From CAIQPS01 sp963721365 (lineage in GTDB: Bacteria > Actinomycetota > Thermoleophilia > RBG-16-64-13), in NCBI GenBank assembly GCA_963721365.1, contig CAVRJE010000011.1, positions 11,923 through 75,922 of the forward strand: a stretch of DNA of 64,000 nucleotides, in the 5' to 3' direction. This document shows, in pieces, positions 19,283 to 28,334 of this stretch. The notes under the pieces are model-generated. The model was not told the origin of the DNA. It saw only the letters and a list, made by a program, of their open reading frames with translations, and did not search any database. Positions within the stretch are counted from its first letter, which is position 1; every line of letters starts with the position of its first letter. The translations under genes were made by a program, and so were the position numbers.

Positions 19283-20293
19283 ATGTCTTTCTTCCTCCTC
19301 ATAGTCGCCTTCGCCGTGATCCTGGCCGGCTGCGAGTTGTTCGTGAACGGCATCGAATGGTTCGGGCGGAAGCTGAACCTGGGCGAAGGAGCCGTGGGCA
19401 GCGTGCTCGCGGCAGTCGGGCACGGCGCTTCCGGAGACCATCATCCCGCTCATCGCGATCTTGATCACCGGCGGAGAGGGCGGCGACGCGATCGGCATCG
19501 GGGCCATCCTCGGCGCCCCCTTCATGCTCTCCACCCTGGCCATCTTCGTCTGCGGCGTCTCGGTGCTCATCTTCTCCTGGAGGAAGAGGCGGACGATCAA
19601 GATCAGCTTCAACCGGGAGATCATGCGCCGGGACCTGGGCTTCTTTCTCGTGGCCTATACCATTGCCGTGGCCGTGGGCGTCTTCGACATCGGCCGGTTC
19701 CGCTGGGCGGTGGCCGTCCTCCTGATCATCGGCTACGGGGTGTACGTGCGGCGCACCATGAGGAGCGAGGGCGACCTGCAGGGAGAATGCCGGGCCCTCT
19801 ACTTCCACCGCACGGCCGAGTCTCCGGACTTGCCGCAGGGTGATCCTCCAGCTCATCGTGGCGCTCGCCGCCATCATCTTCGGGGCCGATCTGTTCGTGC
19901 AGCGAGCTGACCGCCGTCTCGGTGGCAGCGGGCGTGCCCACCCTGGTGATCTCTCTGCTCATCACTCCCGTGGCCACGGAACTTCCGGAGAAGTTCAACA
20001 GCGTCATGTGGATGCGGCAGAAGAAGGACACACTGGCTCTCGGGAACATCACCGGCGCCATGGTCTTCCAGAGCACGTTCCCTGTCGCGATCGGGCTGGC
20101 CTTCACCGATTGGCGTCTCTACGGCGCCGAACAGTGGTATGCGATGGTGGCCGCCGGCCTCGCCTTGCTGTCGGGAGCCATCCTTTACGGCCAACTGCGT
20201 TTCACCAAGAGAGGGTTCGGGGTGGGGTCGCTTCTCTTTGGGGGGGTGCTCTACGCCGCCTTCTTGGGCGTGACGCTCTGGGCGATCCTGTAG
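19283..20293 (+). CDS. Sodium/calcium (cation) exchanger family protein, three frameshifts
   Basis: About 335 residues of the CaCA superfamily. The two inverted alpha repeats are recognisable: GTALPETIIPLIA in the first half and LLITPVATELPEKFNS in the second, both with the ion-binding acidic residue. Each junction needs one extra base removed: GGG (19418-19420)+C before TALPET; CAG (19836-19838)+G before VILQLIVALAAIIFGADLFVQ; CAG (19900-19902)+C before ELTAVSVAAGVPTLV. Both alpha repeats lie at or just past a shift, so none of the separate reading frames alone could make a working exchanger. Start ATG 19283. Confidence 0.8.
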
Positions 20294-20307
20294 CACCCTT
20301 CAGCGCG

Positions 20308-20332
20308 GCGCGCCGCTCGGTCGGCGGCGCGC
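20308..20332. terminator. Hairpin between convergent exchanger and HAD genes
   Basis: Inverted repeat GCGCGCCGC, 7-nt loop, GCGGCGCGC between two convergent stop codons. No clear T-run; likely a bidirectional terminator or transcription barrier. Confidence 0.5.
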
Positions 20333-20346
20333 GCGCGAACGACCGG

Positions 20347-21209
20347 TCAGTCTCCTACGAGCCCCGGATTGGGGACGCTCACCTGGGCGCCGCGACGCCC
20401 AAGGACCCACTGCTCCAGCGCCTCGGCCACGCCATCGCGAAGATTGGACGACGTGATCACGTCGGCCGCCGCTTTGGCGCCGGGCGTCGCGTTGCCCATG
20501 GCCACGCCGACCCCGGCCCACTGCAGCAGGGCCGCGTCGCTGTCGTGGTCCCCGATGGCCATCACCTGTTCCGCCGGTATCTGCATCAGGCGGGCCAGTT
20601 GCTGCGCCATCGCGGCTTTCGAGGCGTCTATGGAGGTGAAGTCGAGGATGCCGGGGACGTTCTCGTACACGCTCGCCCTGCCCACGAAGGTGCGCTGAAG
20701 CGTCAACTGGGCGATCGCCGCCGCCCTGGTCGCCCAGGTCGCGCAGATCGATGAAGACCTTGTCGATCGGCTCGCCGGCCTTGATCACCTCGTCGATACG
20801 GCCCACCTCGTGCGGCTCGGACACCTCGTAGTTGAGGATCCCGTCGCGAACCAGGTCCACCGGCCGGTCCGTGAACCACTCGTCGTCGCTCTCCACGTTG
20901 GCCACGGCGCCCAGGTCGCGGCCGGCAACGACTATCTCGGCGGCCAGCGCCGCCGGGAGCGACACGCGTGAGGATCCGGCACCGGCCTGGACGTTCCACA
21001 GAAGTGCCCCGTCGCAGGCGATCATCGGGCGTCATCAGGCCGAGCTGCTGGTAGAAGGGGCGCATGGCCCGAGGAGGCCGGGACGAGACCAGGACCACCT
21101 CCACCCCGCCCTCGCGGACGTTGCCGATCGTGCGCTTGACCCGCTCCGAGATGTGCCGCGGCCCCGAGGCGAGCGTGCCGTTGAGGTCGATGAACACCAG
21201 GCGCATCAT
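20347..21209 (-). CDS. Cof-type HAD hydrolase, two frameshifts
   Basis: About 286 residues of the Cof/HAD-IIB phosphatase family. Motif I is FIDLNGTLASG (FIDxxGT in place of DxDGT) at the start, motif II lies in VVLVSSRPPRAM, and motif III/IV is IGDHDSDAALLQWAGVGVAMGNA, with the usual end ADVITSSNLRDGVAEALEQW. Two extra bases interrupt it: CCC (21027-21029)+G (21026) before MIACDGALLWN, and CAG (20726-20728)+G (20725) before AAAIAQLTLQRTFVG. The first HAD nucleophile Asp appears as the D of FIDLNG. The gene runs straight on in frame from the upstream GntR gene; see that entry. Confidence 0.82.
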
Positions 21210-21968
21210 GCGGCCCGTCCCCGCCAGTTGGGCGAGCCCGCGGGCTACGTAGTCCAGATGTTGGCGCATCGCCTGACGGGCCTTCTGCTCGTCGCCGGCC
21301 CGGATAGCTCCGCGGATCGCCTCGTGCTGCTGATGGAGAGCGATCCCGCCGCCCGGCTCGGCGTAGTAGGCGTTCAGGATGGCCTCCATATGATCGTGGA
21401 GGAGCGCCACCGGCTCGCCGATGACCCGCTCGAACAACGGGTTGTGCGTCGCCTGCGCGATCGCGGCGTGGAACGCCACGTCGTCGTCGGAGGACAGCAG
21501 CTTGCTGGGGCCCGCGGCGAGGATCGACAGGCGGTGCAGGTCCTCGATGGTCGCCCTCCGGGCAGCAAGTCCCGCCGCCTCGATCTCCACCGCGCTCCGG
21601 ATCTCCATGAGCTCCGCAATGCGCTCGGCGCCGGCTCCCAGAAGAGGAGCGAGCGGAGTGGTGAAGCTCGGTGAGGGCAGGTTGGCGACGTTGGTCCCCT
21701 GAGCGCCGCGGCCCACGACGAGAAGTCCCTGCGCTTTGAGCTCCCGTAGCGCTTCTCGCACCGCCGGCCGGCCGACGCCCAGGCGGCTGGCGAGCTCGCG
21801 CTCGGATGGTATGCGGTCGCCGGCCTTGTATTCGCCTGAGTTGATGAGCTGGCGGAGTTGCTCGGCGATCTGATCGGTGATGGTCCTCGGGACGACCGGC
21901 TTCAGAAGCGGCCCCCGCTTTTTGCCGCCGCCTTCCTGATCAGAATACGCGTCGTCCGTCATAGGCAT
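21206..21968 (-). CDS. GntR family regulator, FadR/FCD subfamily
   Basis: About 252 residues. Winged HTH at 20-85 (ITDQIAEQLRQLINSGEYKAGD, RELASRLGVGRPAVREALREL), followed by the all-helical FCD domain with AFHAAIAQATHNPLFE and late HEAIRGAIRAGD-EQKARQAMRQHLD, which carry the metal/ligand histidines. As written, the frame continues without a stop into the HAD gene (LAQLAGTGRMMRLVFIDLNG), giving a GntR-HAD fusion. With one extra base removed near the end it would instead stop at TGA 21206-21208, overlapping the HAD start. The two readings cannot be separated here. ATG 21968 sits directly on a perfect operator. Confidence 0.85.
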
Positions 21969-21984
21969 GATGGTAACACCATCA
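21968..21984. promoter_or_regulatory. GntR/FadR-type operator over the GntR start
   Basis: Perfect palindrome TGATGGT-AAC-ACCATCA. The core TGGTNNNACCA is the established FadR/FCD-subfamily operator. It touches the start codon of the GntR gene, so autorepression is very likely. Confidence 0.75.
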
Positions 21985-22009
21985 TCCTGACGCAAGCGCG
22001 AAGGGCCTG

Positions 22010-22813
22010 CTAGCTCCCGGCGCTGTCCGCCTTCGCGAGCGCAGGCTCGGACTCGGTCTCCGCCAACGCCGCCAGCTCGTGGCGCCGGATCTTGCGCTTC
22101 GACGCAAGCTTGGCCAACTGGATGCCGAACTCGTAGAGGATGATCAGGGGGACGAGCATGAGCATCATGCTGACCGGGTCTTGGCTCGGGGTAAGGACCA
22201 TCGCGATGACCGCCATCACCAGGATGGCGTACTTGCGCCACTTGCGCATATTGATGTGGTTGACGAGCCCGGCCCAGGCGAGCAGCATCATGACGAGCGG
22301 TAACTCGAAGACCACGCCGAAGGCCAGGAGGAACATCGAGACGAAGCTGATGTACTTCTCTGCCTGCAGTAGCTGGTTGAACATGCCCCCACCGTAGCCG
22401 ATCATGAAGCTGAGGCCGATCGGCAGCACGACGAAGTACCCGAACGTGATCCCCGCCAGGAACAGAAGGGTCGTGAGCGCCACGTAGGGGACCGTGCTCT
22501 TCTTCTCGTTCTCGTACAGGGCCGGCATGATGAAGGACCAGAACTGATAGAGGATGTACGGGAGGGCGCAGATAAGGCCCGCGTAGATGGATACCTTGAG
22601 GACCTGCATGAAGGCTTCTGTCACGCCCAGAGTGGTCAATTGGGTCACGCCGGTGTGCTCAAGTGGGCGCATGAGCACCTTGAAGACCCAATCTTTCTCT
22701 ATGAAAGCGGCGATCACGAACACCACGAGCACGATCGCGATGTAGGTGAACCGCTTGCGCAACTCGCCGAGATGCCCCATCAGGGGCATCGTCCTGGTTG
22801 GATCTTTGCTCAC
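22010..22813 (-). CDS. tatC: Sec-independent protein translocase TatC
   Basis: 267 residues with six membrane helices. N-terminal MGHLGELRKRF is the TatC signature that contacts the twin-arginine signal; PYILYQFWSFIMPALYENEK and FGVVFELPLVMMLLAWAGLV follow in the usual order. C-terminal charged tail (KLASKRKIRRHELAAL) is cytoplasmic. GTG start 22813. Divergent from the nuo operon with a 213-nt gap. No tatA/B is seen nearby. No frameshift. Confidence 0.95.
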   Translation of the reverse strand: MSKDPTRTMPLMGHLGELRKRFTYIAIVLVVFVIAAFIEKDWVFKVLMRPLEHTGVTQLTTLGVTEAFMQVLKVSIYAGLICALPYILYQFWSFIMPALYENEKKSTVPYVALTTLLFLAGITFGYFVVLPIGLSFMIGYGGGMFNQLLQAEKYISFVSMFLLAFGVVFELPLVMMLLAWAGLVNHINMRKWRKYAILVMAVIAMVLTPSQDPVSMMLMLVPLIILYEFGIQLAKLASKRKIRRHELAALAETESEPALAKADSAGS

Positions 22814-23026
22814 GGGATCCTCAGCTTACGAAACCGCTCTACTCAAGAAATCTGATCCTCCAGGATCGTGTGGGGGAGAGTATAGCCCACACCCGGCGGC
22901 GCTATCCATCTACAGCCTCCCCTCACCGGGTTTGCAGGTTCAGCGGCAATTTGTTATGTTGCCGCGTGCATGCAGCGCTGAGGGGGACCGGTTCGGGAGT
23001 TGTTGAGAGCCGGAAAAGGAGCTTGC

Positions 23027-23395
23027 TTGGTCAGTCCGACTATCGACCTCGTCATCCAGTTCGCCATCATGTTCGCCATTGGCGCCGCGATGGCTATTCT
23101 GTTCGTCTTCATCTCCCACCTGCTCTCCCCCAAGAGCAGGAATCCCAACAAGGACCAGGCGTACGAATGCGGCGTGGTGCCGAAAGCCGACGCTCGGGCG
23201 CCTTTTAACGTCCACTACTATCTCGTGGCCGTGCTCTTTGTGCTGTTCGACCTCGAGGCCGTCTTCATCTATCCCTGGGCAGTGTCGCTGCGGTCGCTCG
23301 GCACCGGCGCCCTGGTCGAGATGTTCGTGTTCATAGCCATCCTTCTGGTCGGCTACTTCTACGCTTGGAAAAAGGGCGTGTTCGAATGGGAATGA
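23027..23395 (+). CDS. nuoA: Complex I subunit A
   Basis: 122 residues, three membrane helices. SPKSRNPNKDQAYECGVVPKADARAPFNVHYYLVAVLFVLFDLE contains the conserved YECG Cys loop and the FDLE acidic motif of NuoA. TTG 23027 is preceded by AAGGAG at 23016-23021; a weaker in-frame TTG lies at 23000. First gene of the 11-gene nuo operon; stop overlaps nuoB. Confidence 0.93.
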   Translation: MVSPTIDLVIQFAIMFAIGAAMAILFVFISHLLSPKSRNPNKDQAYECGVVPKADARAPFNVHYYLVAVLFVLFDLEAVFIYPWAVSLRSLGTGALVEMFVFIAILLVGYFYAWKKGVFEWE

Positions 23396-24054
23396 GCGAA
23401 GATCGCCCCTTCCTCACGGTCCGGGAAGGCCTTCTGCAAATGGCGCCCCAGGAGGCTGCACAGCCGGCCGGACACCTCTGGCTCCCCGCGGAGGAGGCGC
23501 TCGAGGGCGAGCCCATGGGCGGCCCGGTGCACTTTCCCGGTGGCATAGCGATGCCGGTACAGATGGAGCGCGTCCTTGGTTTCGGCCGCAGCTTCTCCTT
23601 TTGGCCTCTGCTGTTCGGGCTCGCCTGCTGCGCCATCGAGATGATGGCTATGGGCGGCTCGCGCTTCGACATGTCCCGGTTCGGGATGGAGGCCATGCGG
23701 GCCTCCCCGCGCCAAGCCGACGGCATGATCATCGCCGGCTGGTGCAGCATCAAGATGGCTCCCCGGGTGGTCCGCCTCTACGAGCAGATACCCGATCCCA
23801 AGTGGGTGCTGGCGATGGGCTCCTGCGCCATCTCGGGGAACATCTGGGATACGTACAACATCGTCCAGGGCATCGACAGCCTTATCCCGGTCGACGTCTA
23901 CGTGCCCGGCTGCCCGCCCCGTCCCGAGGCGCTCTGGCAGGGGCTGGAGATGATCCGGGACCGCATCAAGCAGAGCCACCACGCCTATGATGGCCTGCGG
24001 CGTATCCCCGCCCGCGATTTGCTCGCGGCGCAGGAGGCGGAGGAGAAAGCGTGA
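23392..24054 (+). CDS. nuoB: Complex I subunit B (N2 cluster)
   Basis: 220 residues. All four N2-cluster cysteines are visible: the adjacent pair in GLACCAIEMM, one in MGSCAISGNIW and one in YVPGCPPRPEALW. The N-terminal 50 residues before VQMERVLGFGRSFS are longer than usual. ATG 23392 overlaps the nuoA stop (ATGA); ATG 23386 is also possible. NuoB passes electrons to the quinone. Confidence 0.94.
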   Translation: MSEDRPFLTVREGLLQMAPQEAAQPAGHLWLPAEEALEGEPMGGPVHFPGGIAMPVQMERVLGFGRSFSFWPLLFGLACCAIEMMAMGGSRFDMSRFGMEAMRASPRQADGMIIAGWCSIKMAPRVVRLYEQIPDPKWVLAMGSCAISGNIWDTYNIVQGIDSLIPVDVYVPGCPPRPEALWQGLEMIRDRIKQSHHAYDGLRRIPARDLLAAQEAEEKA

Positions 24055-24584
24055 CGTTGGGCGAGGACAGACTCCAGACCCCACCCGCGTCGCTGCTTGC
24101 CGCGGCCGACGCGCTGGCCTCTACGTTCGGAGAGCGGATCCGCGAGCGGGTCGAGTTCCGGGGCGAGTTGACTCTCAGCGTCGATCCCGCCGCCTGGCTG
24201 GACATCCTCACCTTTTGCCGGGACGATGCGTCGGCGGCGTTCGACCAGCTGGACAGCCTGCTTGGTGACCATCTGCCCGAGCGGGCGGATGCGCCGCTCG
24301 CCGTTGTGGCCCATCTGCTCTCCCACGCTCACGGGCATCGCCTGCGGGTGAAGGCTGCCTTGACCGAAGGGCAGACGCTGCCGTCGGCGACCGGCCTGTG
24401 GCCGTCCGCGGGCTTTGACGAACGGGAGACCTGGGAGATGTTCGGCATCGTCTTCACGGGTCATCCCGACCTGCGCCGACTCCTTACCACCGAAGACTTC
24501 GAAGGCTTCCCGTTGCGGAAGGACTTTCCGCTCCAAGGCACAGTCGGCGGGCGGGTGCGCACCGACCTGCGGGGCAAGATCTGA
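24051..24584 (+). CDS. nuoC: Complex I subunit C (30 kDa)
   Basis: 177 residues. The C-terminal signature GFDERETWEMFGIVFTGHPDLRRLL and GFPLRKDFPLQG is clear. The N-terminal half is divergent, with an alpha-beta domain (LSVDPAAWLDILTFCRDD). GTG start overlaps the nuoB stop (GTGA). Peripheral-arm subunit pairing with NuoD. Confidence 0.92.
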   Translation: MTLGEDRLQTPPASLLAAADALASTFGERIRERVEFRGELTLSVDPAAWLDILTFCRDDASAAFDQLDSLLGDHLPERADAPLAVVAHLLSHAHGHRLRVKAALTEGQTLPSATGLWPSAGFDERETWEMFGIVFTGHPDLRRLLTTEDFEGFPLRKDFPLQGTVGGRVRTDLRGKI

Positions 24585-25855
24585 TGAGCGACCACGGCGC
24601 AGCGGACGAGACCCCTCCCGTGACTTCCCGCCCCACCCCGGAGGCACTGGTGGCGCGCAAGGCCCGGACCCGCGTTCCGCCCGAGCGTACCGGCGACCTC
24701 ATGACCATCAGCATGGGTCCCCAGCATCCCTCCATGCATGGGGTCTACCGGGCTGTGTTGGACCTCGACGGCGAAGTCATCGTGGCGGTGCGGCCGGAGA
24801 TCGGCAACCTTCACCGGGGACTGGAAAAGCTCTGCGAGGAGCGGACGTATCACCAGATCATCCCGCTCACCGACCGCCTGGACTACATCAGCGCCTTCGC
24901 CATGAACCACGGATTCTGCGAGGCGGCCGAGAAGCTCATGCAGGTGGAGGTGCCTCCCCGCGCTCAGTACATAAGGACGATCGCGAGCGAGTTGTGCCGG
25001 CTCTCCAACCATATCCTGTGGCTGGGTGTCCACGTCATGGACCTGGGCACGCAGACCTTCTTCGTCATCTGCTTCCGCGACCGGGAGTACGTGCTCGACC
25101 TCTTCGAGATGCTCACCGGCGCCCGGCTCACCCACTCGTTCGCCCGCATCGGGGGCGTGGCCAAAGACCTGCCCGACGGTTTCGAGCATCGCTGCCGCAA
25201 GGTGATCGACTTCCTGCCCAAACGGGTGGCGGAGTACGAGCGGATCCTCAAGCACAACCGCATCTACTACAAGCGGGCCAAGGGCGTCGGCATCTTCACG
25301 GCCGAGGACTGCTACGCCTGGCGGGTGACCGGTCCGCCGCTCCGCTCCGCGGGAGTAGCGCGCGACCTGCGAAAAGACGAGCCCTACGCGGCCTACGCCG
25401 AGGTCGACTTCGAAGTGGCGGTGGAGTACAACGCCGATGTCTACGACCGGTTCCTGGTGCGCATGAAGGAGATCCGGGAATCGTGCAAGATCATCCGGCA
25501 GTGCCTCGATCAGATGCCGGACGGCGACTTCGTGGCCCGTGACGCCGCGCACACGCTGCCGCGCAAGCCGGACGTCCTCCGCGGGGCGCCGTCGATGATC
25601 CAGGACTTCAACCAGGTGTTCCGGGGACCGGACGCACCCAAGGGCGAGGTCTACCGGGCCATCGAGGTGCCCAAGGGCGAGATGGGCGTGTACATCCGCT
25701 CCGAGGGCGGCCCGCGGCCGGCCCGCGTCCGCTTCAGCACTCCCAGCTTCTATCACGGCCAGGCCGTGCCGCCGCTCGTGCAAGGGGAGATGATCGCCGA
25801 CATGGTGGCGATCTTCGCCAGCGTCGACGTGGTGCTGGGGGACTGTGACCGGTGA
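24584..25855 (+). CDS. nuoD: Complex I subunit D (49 kDa, quinone site)
   Basis: 423 residues. GPQHPSMHGVYR (quinone-site His and loop), IGNLHRGLEKLCEERTYHQ, and the late VEVPKGEMGVYIRSEGGPRPARVRFSTPSF and ASVDVVLGDCDR are hallmark NuoD blocks, related to the NiFe-hydrogenase large subunit but lacking its Cys pairs. Start overlaps the nuoC stop. Unbroken. Confidence 0.95.
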   Translation: MSDHGAADETPPVTSRPTPEALVARKARTRVPPERTGDLMTISMGPQHPSMHGVYRAVLDLDGEVIVAVRPEIGNLHRGLEKLCEERTYHQIIPLTDRLDYISAFAMNHGFCEAAEKLMQVEVPPRAQYIRTIASELCRLSNHILWLGVHVMDLGTQTFFVICFRDREYVLDLFEMLTGARLTHSFARIGGVAKDLPDGFEHRCRKVIDFLPKRVAEYERILKHNRIYYKRAKGVGIFTAEDCYAWRVTGPPLRSAGVARDLRKDEPYAAYAEVDFEVAVEYNADVYDRFLVRMKEIRESCKIIRQCLDQMPDGDFVARDAAHTLPRKPDVLRGAPSMIQDFNQVFRGPDAPKGEVYRAIEVPKGEMGVYIRSEGGPRPARVRFSTPSFYHGQAVPPLVQGEMIADMVAIFASVDVVLGDCDR

Positions 25856-26878
25856 GCGACCCCGTCGTCCAACTGATATTCCTCCTCGTCAAGGCGATCT
25901 TGATGTCGGTGCTCATCGTGACGATGGTCGCCTTCATCATCTTCTTCGAGCGCAAGTTCGCCGGCTTCTTCCAGGGGCGGGTGGGTCCCGACGTACCTGG
26001 GCCCCGGGGGCTCCTTCCAATCCTTCGGTGACATCCTGAAGCTGCTGTCCAAGGAGGATCTGGTGCCGGCCGGCGCCGACAAGCCCGTCTTCAGGCTGGC
26101 CCCGTACATCATCTTCATACCGGCCTTCCTGGTCATGGCGGTGCTGCCCTTCGGACCGGTGGGCGGCGAGGCGAACCTGTTCGGCCACCGCTTCGACTAC
26201 GTCATCGCGAACTTCGACGCGGGGCTCGTGCTGTTCCTGGCCATGGGCGCCATCGCGGTGTACGGGATAGTGCTCGCCGGCTGGTCGTCAAACAACAACT
26301 TCTCGCTGCTCGGCGGCCTGCGCGCGGGGGCCCAGATGATCTCCTACGAGCTGGCCATGGGGTTCTCGGTCGTCGGCGTCATGTTGATGGCGAACTCGAT
26401 GAACTTGACCAAGATCGTGGACGGGCAGGCGGGCAACTTCTGGGACTGGTACTTCATCCCGCAGATCGTGGGCGGGCTGATCTTCTTCATCGCCACCCTG
26501 GCCGAGCTCAACCGCACGCCCTTCGACCTGGCCGAGGCCGAGCAGGAGCTGGTCGCCGGCTACCTCACCGAGTATTCGGGCATGCGGTGGGGCGTGTTCA
26601 TGTTCGCGGAGTACGTGAACCTGGTGGTGATCTCGGGCATCGTCGCCACGCTCTACCTTGGTGGCTGGCGTTCGCCCTTTGAAGCGCTCGCTTTCATCCC
26701 GGGGCCCATCTGGCTCTTTCTGAAGATATGCGTGCTCGTCTTCGTCTATATGTGGGTGCGCTGGACCATCTTCCGCTACCGCTACAACCAGCTGATGTCC
26801 ATCGGCTGGAAAGTGCTCCTGCCTCTGTCGATCGTCAATCTGGCCGTCACGGCCATCGTCATAGCGATAGTGGGCTGA
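25852..26878 (+). CDS. nuoH: Complex I subunit H, one frameshift
   Basis: About 341 residues, eight membrane helices. GTG 25852 overlaps the nuoD stop; the first 46 residues (LIFLLVKAILMSVLIVTMVAF, FFERKFAGFFQGRVGP) are NuoH TM1 and the quinone-cavity loop. At CCC (25987-25989) one extra G (25990) must be skipped to continue TYLGPGGSFQSFGDILKLLSKED, the next invariant loop. Later ELNRTPFDLAEAEQELVAGYLTEYSG holds the conserved acidic residues. The shift falls in the most conserved part of an essential-type subunit in an otherwise intact operon, so it is not decay. Confidence 0.93.
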
Positions 26879-26879
26879 T

Positions 26880-27416
26880 ATGGGCCTCAAAGACATAGTC
26901 AAGAAGGCGGCCTTCGTCGACATCCTCCGGGGGATGTCGGTCACCGGCACCTACTTCGTGGTGGACAAGGTGACCGTCGAGTATCCCAAGGAGAAGTTGC
27001 GTACCTACCCGCGCTTCCGCGGCATCCACGCGCTCCTCGCCGATCCCGCCACCGGCGACGCCAAGTGCGTCGCCTGCATGCTGTGCCCCACCATCTGCCC
27101 TTCGCAGTGCATACATGTGGAGGGCGAGGAGACGCCGGACGGCCGCAGCCACGCGCGCCGCTTCGACCTTGATCTGGGCCGCTGTATCTTCTGCGGCCTC
27201 TGCGAAGAGGTCTGTCCGGTGGCCGCGATCGTCCTCACTCACTTCTACGAGGGCAGCACGTTCGACAAGCGCGACTTCCTGCTGACCAAAGAGATGCTGA
27301 TGGCGAACCAGAGCTACGCGCACAAGGAAGTGTATGTGCAGCCGGCCGGCAAGCCGGCCGTGCCTGCGGGCCCGGTGCCGAGCAGCGACGGGAGCTCTGA
27401 GCCGCATGGCCGATAA
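26880..27416 (+). CDS. nuoI: Complex I subunit I (two 4Fe-4S)
   Basis: 178 residues. Two canonical ferredoxin motifs, CVACMLCPTICP (around residue 62) and CIFCGLCEEVCP (around 102), bind N6a and N6b. With no NuoEFG in the operon, NuoI is the likely electron entry point, from ferredoxin or another donor. C-terminal tail is Pro/Ser-rich. Overlaps nuoJ by 11 nt. Confidence 0.95.
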   Translation: MGLKDIVKKAAFVDILRGMSVTGTYFVVDKVTVEYPKEKLRTYPRFRGIHALLADPATGDAKCVACMLCPTICPSQCIHVEGEETPDGRSHARRFDLDLGRCIFCGLCEEVCPVAAIVLTHFYEGSTFDKRDFLLTKEMLMANQSYAHKEVYVQPAGKPAVPAGPVPSSDGSSEPHGR

Positions 27417-27993
27417 GATCCTCTTCATCGTGTTCGGGGCCTTCGCGGTGATCGGCGCCCTGGGCACCATCACCCGGAAGAACATCATCCATGCGCTGCT
27501 GCTGCTGGTGTTCACCTTCCTCAATGTGGCTGCCATCTTCTTCCTCACCCAGGCCTACTTCGTGGCCATGATCCAGATCCTGGTCTACGCCGGGGCGATC
27601 ATGGTGCTGTTCGTGTTCGTGATCATGTTCCTCAACCTGCGCACGTTCCAGGAGCAGGAGCAGACGCACCGGCGGCAGCGCTGGATAGCCCTGGTGCTTG
27701 CCGTGCTCGTGCTGGCCGAGTTCGTGGTCGTGCTGGCCGGCATCACCTTCACCTCGGCGAAGGGCGGGTTCTCTCCCGACGAAGTCGCGGCGGCCGGCGG
27801 CAATAGCAAGGCCTTCGGCGAGGCTCTGTTCAACAACATGCTGCTGCCCTTCGAGGTGGCTTCGGTGATCCTGCTCGTAGCCATGGTCGGCGCGATCATC
27901 CTGGTCAAGAAGGAGAAGGCCGCCCAGTCGGCCACCCGGGAGTGGGAGCCGGGCGCCGAGACGAGCCCCGACGCGATCGAGGAGGAGGTGTAG
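27406..27993 (+). CDS. nuoJ: Complex I subunit J
   Basis: 195 residues, five membrane helices. NIIHALLLLVFTFLNVAAIFFLTQAYFVAMIQILVYAGAIMVLFVFVIMFLN is the NuoJ TM2-TM3 block; GEALFNNMLLPFEVASVILLVAMVGAIIL is TM5. ATG 27406 lies inside the nuoI end. Unbroken. Confidence 0.94.
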   Translation: MADKILFIVFGAFAVIGALGTITRKNIIHALLLLVFTFLNVAAIFFLTQAYFVAMIQILVYAGAIMVLFVFVIMFLNLRTFQEQEQTHRRQRWIALVLAVLVLAEFVVVLAGITFTSAKGGFSPDEVAAAGGNSKAFGEALFNNMLLPFEVASVILLVAMVGAIILVKKEKAAQSATREWEPGAETSPDAIEEEV

Positions 27994-27998
27994 GCGCG

Positions 27999-28325
27999 AT
28001 GAATACCGTTCCGGGAGGCGTCCCCATACCGGTCGACTGGTATCTCTACCTGTCCGCCGCCCTCTTCATGATCGGCGCGGTGGGGGTCCTCACTCGCCGC
28101 AATCTCTTCATCATCCTGTTCTCAATCGAGCTGATGATGAACGCGGTCAACATCAACCTGGTGGGCTTCAGCGGCTTCCACCAGAACATGACCGGACAGA
28201 ACTTCGTGCTCTTTACCATGGCCGTGGCAGCGGCCGAGGCGGCGGTGGGGCTCGCGATCGCCACCTCCCTCTTCCGCAACCGGCAGACGCTGATGGTCGA
28301 CCTCTTCGACACCATGAAGGGCTAG
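27999..28325 (+). CDS. nuoK: Complex I subunit K
   Basis: 108 residues, three membrane helices. SIELMMNAVNINLVGFS carries the TM2 glutamate, and AEAAVGLAIATSLFRNR the TM3 glutamate, both required for proton pumping. Start ATG 27999 after GGAGGAGG; unbroken. Confidence 0.95.
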   Translation: MNTVPGGVPIPVDWYLYLSAALFMIGAVGVLTRRNLFIILFSIELMMNAVNINLVGFSGFHQNMTGQNFVLFTMAVAAAEAAVGLAIATSLFRNRQTLMVDLFDTMKG

Positions 28326-28334
28326 GGGAGGTAC

